Assembly: GCA_020205615.1 (NCBI GenBank)
Contig: CM035152.1
Coordinates: 153,446,778 to 153,510,777, forward strand
From: Panax quinquefolius
Taxonomy: Eukaryota; Streptophyta; Magnoliopsida; Apiales; Araliaceae
DNA length: 64,000 nt
Reading direction: 5' to 3'
Shown here: piece after piece, positions 56,401-64,000 of the stretch
Layout of the letters: every line of letters begins with the position of its first letter
Numbering within the stretch: position 1 is the first letter of the stretch
Translations under genes and position numbers: made by a program
The notes under the pieces: model-generated
Told to the model about the DNA's origin: nothing
Databases searched by the model: none
Seen by the model: the letters and a program-made list of their open reading frames with translations, nothing else

Positions 56401-56667
56401 TATTTCAGTAAATATGTGAAAGACCCAACCACGTTATAGAGTTAGAACCGCATTTGATAGCCAAGACTTAACGTATGAGGAGGTACTGTCAAGATCTTGG
56501 ATAGGAAGGAGCATGTCCCTACGCCAAAAAGGTCATACCACAAGTTCAAGTTACGTGAAGGAATCATGCTATAGAGAAATGACCGAATTGAAACGGAAAT
56601 GAAAGCGAGGTATCCTCACCTTTTCAAACACCAGTACGTCGTCAATTTCGAGGACGAAATTTCATAA
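56401..56667 (+). pseudogene. Element M chromodomain region and end of pol
   Basis: Weak chromodomain codons run from about 56400 to 56640, including ILDRKEHV- and KVIPQVQV-type patches. The polyprotein ends NFEDEIS with TAA at 56665-56667, ten bases before the LTR. This is the cleanest pol terminus in this subfamily; C and K have extra bases in the GAGGACGAAATTT segment. Confidence 0.72.
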
Positions 56668-56677
56668 GGAGGGAGGT
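56666..56677 (+). other. Polypurine tract of element M
   Basis: AAGGAGGGAGGT immediately before the LTR start TGTAAGACCCC. Confidence 0.82.
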
Positions 56678-57241
56678 TGTAAGACCCCAACTTATTATTA
56701 ATGAAATTTAATTTTCTTTATTTATTATTTTGAAATAAGTAAGGGTTGATTTGATTAATGTGGATAGTTATGGGTAAAATACGCAATATTTCAAAATAAG
56801 CAAGTGGTTATAAAATATTCATTCATTGTTGTGGAATATTAGTTTGGTCGTGGAATATTCTTTCATTCAGGAATATTCGATGCGATGGCCAGATCTTTTG
56901 TGGGCCCCATAACGAAAAAGCAATTGGATGAAGAAAACGACAAATATAAGTTGTTTAAAAATAACGACGTAGTTATTACAGATTAATATTTGTTAAAATA
57001 CTTTGGTTGGTTAAAACACAAGAAGATGCACTGCAGTATTGCACCAATTATTGATTCTTACGTAAGAAGGCACTACTCAATAATGGTCACAGTAATTACT
57101 GTTCAGTATTTTATTGATTTAATAATTGTTGCGTTGATATTTTATATTGCTGTTGTTTCAATAATTGTCATTACACAAGATTTTTTCATTATCGAAGCAA
57201 TAATTCATATTATCCTAATAATATTATTAGATAAAATTATT

Positions 57242-57356
57242 GGCAATGTCTAGAAAGTTCGCCTAAGGAGAGGTTTGGTCACCTAATCATGCTTGCAAGA
57301 AGTGAGAAATTTCTTATTGGAAAGCCCCCTCTTTCCTGGAGAACTGCCTGGTTGTC
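57242..57356 (+). promoter_or_regulatory. Conserved U3 block, M LTR
   Basis: Holds GGTTTGGTCACCTAATCATG and GGAAAGCCCCCTCTTTCC in sense orientation; the best-preserved copy of the block described for the A LTR. Confidence 0.5.
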
Positions 57357-58022
57357 AATATTGTGATTCTGAGTAATATTATTTGTGAACAATTAATTAT
57401 TGATTCATATGATGAGAAAAATATTGATTTTATGTGGATATAGATGGAGAAAATTTTTAATGTGACAATTGTTGAAAATTGAAATTTTATCTTTTCTCGA
57501 TAAAATAATTCATTTAAATATATTATTATATTTTAATAATATAATAATGGTGATATTTTTACAACGAATGTGGGATATATGAGTATACAAGGAGGAAGAG
57601 TATTTTTGTTACAATAAATGTTAAAAACATATTAAACATGTTCATGTGGACCCCATTTATCGATCAAATTTGATTATAGCCTGTAAAATCGCTCGTTTGT
57701 GGATTTCAATCAATTTTTGTTTGGAATTTGGAAAAACTTTCTTCTACAAAGTTGTAGAGAATTGAATTTCCTATAAAAAGTTGCGAGTTTTGAATTTTGT
57801 GACAAAAGGGCTATTTATTGTGAATTATTGAAGTTCCGAAACTCCGAAATAATTGATTTTTAGAAGTTTAAATTATTTAAATTAGAAAACGTTTTTCTTA
57901 CTTTTTTCTAGAATGTGGCATGTGCTTATTGAAATGAAATCAGATTTCAAGAGTGGCGTAGGAATTTTGATATATATAATAATATTAAATTAAATTTTCG
58001 CTTTGGTGTTCTAAAGAATTTC

Positions 58023-58033
58023 CTATAAATAGG
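58023..58033 (+). promoter_or_regulatory. Putative TATA box, M LTR
   Basis: CTATAAATAGG in sense orientation. Confidence 0.5.
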
Positions 58034-59297
58034 TGCTTAGGTTAGAATTGAAAATTACACCGTAAACCCAAGTTTTTCTCTCTATATTATCGAGCGTTTT
58101 TTGTGAGTATTTTGAGTATACTTTGAGTATTGCTATACTGCAAAGTTCAAGTCATAGCCTTTATCCGGTGTTTCAACTAGAAGATCTTGTCTTTGTGAGG
58201 TAAAGGATATTATTTTTTCGTAATGATATTATTTCTTCAATATCATTATGTTGAAATATTGATCCGATGTTTTTATCAAATTTGGAACTTTTGGTGTCTG
58301 AGTTACTATTCACGTGATACTGACTATTCACGATATCTGACACTTATTCACGAATACTTAAGACTATTCATCGAAAAATGAAAAATTTTCTTTTAGTCCT
58401 AAATATCTATTCGGATACTAGATTTGATTGTATCCATGTTTTGATCATTCTTGAATTTTACACCACCGTGATTATTTTTGAGGTATTTTTGACGTAGATA
58501 AAACAAAGTACTGAATCCTTAATCCTTAATCCTTATCATTTTGTGTCACCGGATTCGCTTTCTTTAAAAATATTTTTCATCATCTTCATCTTAAATGATG
58601 ATATTATGGAATATCTTTGGCTTTTGTAGTGCAAAGATGAATGATTGATTTCAGAATATCTTTGGCCGTAGTAGTAAAGATGAATGTGTGTTTAGATGAA
58701 CATGACTAACTAATGAATATCTTTGGCTCAGTAGTGCAAAGATGAATATTTGATTCCGAGATATATATTGATTGATGTTACAGGGATAAAAGATGATTTA
58801 TTGAACTTTTAAATTCATACATAGAAGATAGTAGTTTGCATTCTCTACTTAACTCTTCTAATGAATTATTATTTTCATTGCGAATATTGATTTAAAACTT
58901 GTTGTTTATCAGATTCTATTAGATTTTTCCATATTGAAGATTAACGATAATTTGTTGTATATTATCTTAGTCATAATATTCTTTCTTCGGGCTAGTTGAG
59001 CTCTCCTTTTCCTTTTTGTTCCATTTTTCTTCTCGGGATGCGAGAATATAAGCGAAAGACGAGTGGGGGTATGGAATGAAGGTTCGGAGAGAGTTGTTTA
59101 GTAGTCCTCACCATTTTGTAAAAATAATGTATCAATAAATGTGATGAGGATTTATTTGAGTATAGATATTGTCTAGAAGATAATATTTATATTCAAACTC
59201 ATAGTTTTACTGTTGTAATAATAAAGTTGTAGTTGTTTCTGTACCATGTATTGACAACTCAGAATGGGTGATGTATACCTATTTTGGGGGCGTCACA

Positions 59298-60445
59298 TCG
59301 CGTATACAGGTTATTCCAACAGAATAATAAAGGATGAGATAACATAAGTTTTCTTCATGAATATGAAAAAAATAATACCCCTTACTTTATAAAGAAGAGT
59401 ACTCCGATGGTAGGGCGGGGATATACTTGAAGAAACTTGCACTACGCTCAAAGCTTTCTTAAACGCTAAAGAAATACGCTCAAGATAGAAGAATAATTCT
59501 CTCTACGCTTCTCTCTAGAGTTTCAAAGAATTCGTAAGAAATAATGAAGGAGTGAGCTTCATTTATGAAGAATGAATCGAATAAGAACTAATCCATGAAC
59601 GGTCCGGATCAATTTATCGTAAGCTGACGGGTCCAGTTGGTTTACAATAAAATATAATATATTCTATTTATAATCTAATAAAACGAATAACTTTTAAAAA
59701 GATTTTACTATGCAAACACTATGTAGGCACTATGAATAATAAAATATAATATATTCTAATTATTGTATAATAAAACGAATAACTTTATAAAAGTATTCTG
59801 CTTTATATAAAATTTTTCTGCTTTTGTTACATTAATAATACTAATAAAACAAAACTTGAAGATCATTATTATTATTCACACTATTAATCGACTTGTGTCG
59901 CTCCCGGGAAAGATGGGGCATTTCAATAAGGATTTCTCCCTATTAGCCGCCATGATTAGGTGACCAAACCTCTCCTCTTGTAAACTTCTGAGACATCGTT
60001 AATATTGCAAATAATAATATTAATAACTATATCATCTCAATTATTGATTATATAAAATATCGACAATAATTGAATAAAGTTGAATGACTTCTCACGTAAG
60101 CATCAATAATCAATACCGTGTGCTACTATGCAACCACGCGTATTCCTGTACTTTTAACACTGGGTGTTTCAATAGTTAACGGTAAAACTTCCGCCGTTAT
60201 TTTCATAAAAATATTTTTGTCGCTTTCTCAATCCGTGAATAATTACATTTAGGGGTCCACCAATGATTATGCCATCCGCATTTAATATTCCCCACCAATC
60301 GAATATTATAAACAACTTCACAGATTTTTTGCAAAATTTCTAAATATTACCCACAACTATAACATTATATCAAATTCATTCCATAATATTAAAAAATGAT
60401 AATTATAGAAAATTTATCTTTATTCATAAAAGTTGGGGTCTTACA
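59298..60445 (-). repeat. 5' LTR of element I, outer part (U3)
   Basis: Resumes at the point matching about 34250 of the 3' LTR and ends GGGGTCTTACA at 60445, followed by the target duplication AATAC. Includes the U3 block at about 59893-59998 and the CTCACGTAAGCATC motif near 60091. Confidence 0.88.
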
Positions 60446-60460
60446 AATACCACTGATTAT

Positions 60461-60790
60461 TTACATACTAAATATATACTCTATCACTTTTGGTGCGAAT
60501 CTTTTGGGCATGACTTTCAACAGCTTTCTATTAATTTTCCTTTGATCAAATTTCCACCGAAGCATACTAAGTATTAGTGTAAGTAACCTTGTTTGAGCTT
60601 CTTTGATTGTCTCATTCTTCTCTAGCTTCAACAACTCATACTCTTGCATTAACATGCTAAGTTTCACTTCTTGCACTTTGGATGTTCTCTCACGACTCAT
60701 GATAATTTTATCCCATATTTCTTTTGTCATATTACGCATATAAACCTTGTCAATTTCAGATTGAAACATTTCACTTAGCAACGTGCTCAT
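60461..60790 (-). pseudogene. Element N: copia-type gag fragment (UBN2-like)
   Basis: An open frame of 109 codons, minus strand: MSTLLSEMFQSEIDKVYMRN, MTKEIWDKIIMSRERTSKVQ, EVKLSMLMQEYELLKLEKNE, TIKEAQTRLLTLILSM, then KINRKLLKVMPKRFAPKVIE. The ITAKEIWD / YELLKLxxNETI / LLKVMPKRF pattern is that of the Ty1/copia gag (UBN2) domain. It is only a part: the N-terminus is lost upstream, and downstream it ends near 60461, about 15 bases from the edge of I. No copia pol is present in the window. Confidence 0.82.
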
Positions 60791-61070
60791 GACTTTTGAG
60801 TCTTAGGATACCATACATGATTCATTAGCATCCATTTTCATGAGGGTCATGGATTTGCAATCATCATGCCTTGGAATGACGGGTTCATTTTAAACCACCC
60901 ACCATTCCTATGAGTATCTGTTAAGTTATATCTTCATTCTAAATTTCTAGAAGTTGAAGTTCTCACTGCCCAACAACAAAAGAGACCTGCCAGTGGATTG
61001 TCCCTCTTGGAAATTAAGGTGTGCCATAGAATCTTACCATACGGTTTACAAAGACAAACGCTAGTAGAGC
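60791..61070 (-). other. Leader and decayed gag start of element N
   Basis: Lies between the primer site and the gag fragment. The segment near 60820-60860 reads MKMDANES-like on the minus strand, a plausible decayed gag start; stops follow. Confidence 0.45.
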
Positions 61071-61085
61071 CAAGTTTTGATACCA
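61070..61085 (-). other. Primer-binding site, element N
   Basis: Minus strand TGGTATCAAAACTTGG, 2 nt from an LTR-like end (...GAAATTACA). It agrees with the initiator-Met tRNA complement over TGGTATCA. Confidence 0.75.
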
Positions 61086-61087
61086 AG

Positions 61088-61860
61088 TGTAATTTCAATG
61101 TGTGTGCACACCTAGAAGGGGGAATGTCGAATAAGTGTTTATGCTCAGAAAAATTACCAATAACCAATTTAAAATTTTATACTGCAGAATGAATCCAGAC
61201 AGGTAGGACTTATCTGCTTTGGTGTCTACTTTAGACTAAGTTGTACTTTAGTTATAATTCAAAAACTTAATAATACTTCACTAGTTTTCTTAAGTTTACC
61301 ATAGAGCAGTATATGAAGAGATATTCAAGTGCATAATTGAAGTAATATAAACAAGATATAAAGCAAACCACAACACTAAGATTTTTACGCGATTCGACCC
61401 TTAACCTCCAATCTAATGGCCTAATTCACGTTCAATACCAATTGGTATCGGAGATTTATATTATTAAAATAATATTCAATCAAATATAAAAAATAACTCT
61501 CTGTACACAAAAACTCAAATCCTTGTTGGACACGATTGCCCCTTTTGCAGGACTGCAACTATTTTGCACCTTTGTAACTTTCTCATCACTAAAACCTCGA
61601 GAGCTTCTCTTGTACAACCTTATCCACAACTGGATTAACCAAGTCAAACTAGGTTTGAATTCATATTTTAATAAGAAGGAATATAATTACAATACAACTA
61701 TGATTTTCCAGCTAAAAAAAATTAAGAACAATGCACTAATGATTGCTAAAAAATTTATTTGGAAACACTTAATATCAAAATGTGTATTGCATGAAGGGTC
61801 ATTCTTCTACTTTTACCGAGAATGATGAATATATATAATATGAGGTCCTAATGACTATAC
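61088..61860 (-). repeat. Probable 5' LTR of element N (outer end uncertain)
   Basis: Starts TGTAATTTCAATG beside the primer site. It contains GTGCACACCTAGAAGGGGG, a motif I associate with U5 of copia repeats in plants, and a GCGATTCGACCCTTAACC segment. The outer end is a guess: ACTATACA near 61860 would give TGTATAGT on the sense strand. An open frame at 61523-61825 (plus) has no recognisable content and is within this repeat. Confidence 0.5.
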
Positions 61861-62288
61861 AATATTGTTAGCATAAAATACCTCGATCTCGATTGGAATA
61901 GAACATAATTTCAATAACGATACGAGTCCAACGGATATTACATGATAATTTTTCAAAGATTTTGTTTTTTAAATATATATTAAATTGAAAAATCTTAATT
62001 AAAAGAAAATATATCACCAAAAAGATTTGATACGATTAAGATGGTAAAGTCCCAATCAAATCAGTTTGTTGACATGTTCTGATTCCATAATTTCAGTATT
62101 TTAATCCATGTTAAGTTTTATTAAAACAGATTTTCAACAATTAAATAACGCCTTACAAAAAAAATAATCTTGGGCTAGAAAGTCTTACATTATTCCCTAT
62201 ATGATTTGTAAAAGACCCAGTCGAGTAGGTAACTCTATGAAGCTTTATATTCATGATGGGCCTCCACAAAATCAACATATATATATGA
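61861..62288. other. AT-rich spacer
   Basis: Nothing recognisable; no open frame above about 50 codons. Ends in a short TA run. Confidence 0.5.
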
Positions 62289-62546
62289 ACGATTCGGATC
62301 TTAAGCTCATCTTTTACCTAACATACTTTGTTCACTCCCTTTAGCGACGGACCGAGCGACAATTCGGTCCGTCGCTATATATAGAACCGTCGTCTTAGTT
62401 TTTAGCGACGAACAACATATAGCGACAGACAACATATAACGCCGGACCAAACATATAGAGACGGACAGAATCGCGCATCATCGGTCCGTCGCTAAAGGGA
62501 TGAACAAAGTATGTTAGATAAGGGGTCAATTTAAGATCCGAACCGT
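62289..62546. mobile_element. MITE (Mutator-like), complete copy with target duplication
   Basis: About 258 bp. The left end ACGATTCGGATCTTAAGCTC and the right end TTAAGATCCGAACCGT form inverted repeats of about 60-65 bp that extend inward to ACTCCCTTTAGCGACGGACC and its complement. Flanks: ATATATGA at 62281-62288 and 62547-62554 (9 bp if the last T is counted). Long inverted repeats with an 8-9 bp duplication suggest Mutator-like; hAT (8 bp) is the alternative. It is related to G1 and G2. The inside has several AGCGACGGAC motifs. Confidence 0.78.
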
Positions 62547-64000
62547 ATATATGAATATACAAGAATCCACTTTCGGTAACACCATATATGATCAGTCCAA
62601 TTCATATGGCTCAAACTTGCTCATTCAAAAACAGCTCCATACAAAACATACAATCATCATTAAAATCAAAAACATATAAATTAACATTGCCATGTTAGAT
62701 TAATTAGGATATGTGTTTTTTATGCATCAAATTTCTGCTTTTCTTTTTTTTGTTGTTGTGGATGTCCAAATAAAGGAAAGTTAGAGAAGGTGGGGAACAG
62801 AGTATAATAAGGTGAAATTTTTGTTGCAATTAAACTCATGCAGGAACCTTTTTAGAATAAATCTCGACCATATATACAATAAGGAACTCGAGAGACAATT
62901 TTGTCATGTAATATTTTAGCCTTTTACAAAAAATAAAAGGTTCATGAGGCATTAAAATAAAAATGTCAATAACCTACTTAATAAAATGTAATTAATATAA
63001 AATTTTAATTATATTTTACGAGAGTATAAATTTCACTTCTTATACAATTTAACCCTAAATTTATCAAACAGGCCCCTGCTTTGCACGGGTTATCAAATTA
63101 GTTAATATAAATGTTGTTCTATTCATCAAGACTACTTAATGCCAGAATATGATTTTATCCACAATAATAAACATGTAAATGAATGTAATATTCTTATGGG
63201 TAAAATTCAGATGACTACATGAGGTTTACACTAATTCTCATTTCACCCCCTAACTTTAAAAATGAACACAAACAATTATAGTTGTGAAGACAGCTCCGTT
63301 GGGAATTTTTTGTAGGGTAAAATTCAGATAACCACCTATAGTATCTGACATTTCCCACATAACCACCTGTATTACGTAAACCTACATTTAAACACTCGTG
63401 GTTTTGAGTTGAAGTGAAAAACAGACAATTTCCATCTAATCTAACTGTGTGTGAAGTGTACTCGCTAAAAGAGCGTGAGGTATGAGTGTAACGGTCAAAT
63501 GAGCTAGAAAAAAGTCGATAATGCCCTCATCTTCAACCATGGTTATTAAAGACCCATTTTGTTGGCTATTTATGCCCTAACTCGTCCCTTAGCAGCTCTG
63601 TCTCAGTCCCAGGGATTATCAGTGTCTTCATCAAGGTTATTAATTGTCTTACTCAAAACTCAGGTATGTATATTTAGCTTCTTTGAAATCTAATGAGTAT
63701 ATCGAAGAACGAATTTACCCAAATTGACTTTCTTAGATTTCTTAGTTGTGTAATTTGTTAGCAAGATGAGTATGACTCGTTATACAGTGTTCATTAGATT
63801 TCTTAGTTGTGTAATTTGTTAGCAAGATTTGAGCTGAAGTTACTACAAATTTGGCCGCCCAGAAGGTGTTTGTGAAAATGTTGAAGTAACATCTTGTATA
63901 CATTTGCTTTATATGCATGTTAGTTGTTGGATTTCCCTCATTTGTGGGAACTATCTATCTCTTAATTACAGTCTTAGGCATGCACCTTGGTAAAATGCAT
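62547..64000. other. Intergenic DNA, no gene recognised
   Basis: AT-rich. 63200-63480 resembles dispersed plant repeat sequence (the phrase TAAAATTCAGAT occurs twice, near 63205 and 63320). A 35-bp direct repeat lies at 63733-63767 and 63794-63828. CTCAGGTATGTATATT near 63660 looks like a splice donor, but no exon can be supported. Confidence 0.5.
63733..63828. repeat. 35-bp direct duplication, 61-bp period
   Basis: TTAGATTTCTTAGTTGTGTA followed by ATTTGTTAGCAAGAT occurs identically at 63733-63767 and 63794-63828, separated by 26 bases. Confidence 0.9.

Larger units (their letters stand above)
54566..59297 (+). mobile_element. Element M: 5'-truncated Ty3/gypsy retrotransposon (plus strand)
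   Basis: It begins within the RT connection and continues through RNase H, integrase, chromodomain region, polypurine tract and 3' LTR, all on the plus strand, opposite to I. The 5' LTR, gag, protease and most of RT are missing. It is the same subfamily as A, C and K. Its 3' end lies inside the 5' LTR of I. Confidence 0.88.
56678..59297 (+). repeat. 3' LTR of element M
   Basis: From TGTAAGACCCCAACTT to GGGGGCGTCACA; 2.62 kb. U3 block at about 57242-57356, TATA box CTATAAATAGG at 58023-58033, TTACTATTCACG-type repeats at about 58300-58372, ATCTTTGGC...GCAAAGATGAAT units at 58608-58760. After 59297 the 5' LTR of I resumes. Confidence 0.92.
32893..60445 (-). mobile_element. Element I: full-length Ty3/gypsy retrotransposon expanded by L, K and M
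   Basis: 3' LTR 32893-35378, interior 35379-35695 and 49079-53530, 5' LTR 53531-54565 plus 59298-60445. Target duplication AATAC at 32888-32892 and 60446-60450. Without the inserts the interior is about 4.77 kb, the normal size for Del/Tekay. The two LTRs share details (CTGAGTCGCCAAATACATGG start, AATAATAACG patches) not found in the other LTRs. It is the best-preserved gag-pol in the window although frameshifted. Confidence 0.92.

Noticed and set aside
61443..61455. TGGTATCGGAG as a primer-binding site
   Set aside because: No LTR end lies beside it on the plus strand, and the segment is inside a repeat of the opposite orientation.
61523..61825. Possible 100-codon host gene
   Set aside because: Lies in the probable copia LTR, no known motif, AT-rich tail; it looks like a chance frame.
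63640..63680. Exon end with splice donor (CAGGTATGT)
   Set aside because: No coding frame upstream or matching acceptor can be supported from the sequence alone.

Overview
This window is repeat-filled plant nuclear DNA, probably heterochromatic. I found no convincing host gene, tRNA, rRNA, operon or CRISPR array. Almost everything is LTR retrotransposon sequence: Ty3/gypsy chromovirus polyproteins of the Del/Tekay type with LTRs of 2.5-3.1 kb, one Tat-type gypsy element with a 0.64 kb LTR, and pieces of Ty1/copia elements. Terminal fragments of DNA transposons (CACTA-like, and Mutator-like MITEs) fill the gaps. Nearly every coding region is broken by frameshifts or stops, so genes are given as pseudogenes. 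Elements are lettered A to N here for reference only.

Left block, 1-27395, all minus strand. The Tat element D (22870-27395: RT, protease, gag, primer site, 5' LTR) was hit in its RT/RNase H region by gypsy B. B's 5' LTR is 20301-22869, and its coding parts lie at 17384-20300 and 6007-7183. B was then hit twice: by the complete gypsy element C (7184-17383, two LTRs, 5-bp target duplication CCAAC) in its RNase H region, and by gypsy A (window start to 6006) in its integrase region. The 3' halves of A, B and D lie to the left of the window.

Middle, 27396-32892: AT-rich DNA, a solo LTR (F, TSD TATAT), two MITE copies, a copia 5' LTR with primer site, a CACTA-like end, a Tat solo LTR (TSD GTAAT), and a perfect 27-bp inverted repeat.

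Right block, 32893-60445: one gypsy element, I, on the minus strand (TSD AATAC). Its pol holds a plus-strand solo LTR, L (35696-49078, TSD TACTT). L in turn holds the full-length minus-strand gypsy element K (about 36542-46801). The 5' LTR of I also carries M, a 5'-truncated plus-strand gypsy element with its 3' LTR (54566-59297). The order of insertion is therefore I, then L, then K; M also came after I.

End, 60446-64000: a copia gag, primer site and LTR fragment (N), a third MITE copy with an 8-9 bp duplication, and low-complexity intergenic DNA.

The best candidates for something new are LTR features: a block of about 100 bp conserved between otherwise divergent LTRs, a TTACTATTCAC minisatellite found in opposite orientations and on opposite sides of the putative promoter in different LTR subfamilies, and a 120-codon open frame inside the L solo LTR. 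Many copies also differ by small indels clustered at CAG/CTG/CCA/CG sites, which may reflect base-calling errors at methylated cytosines; this should be settled before dating elements or judging decay.
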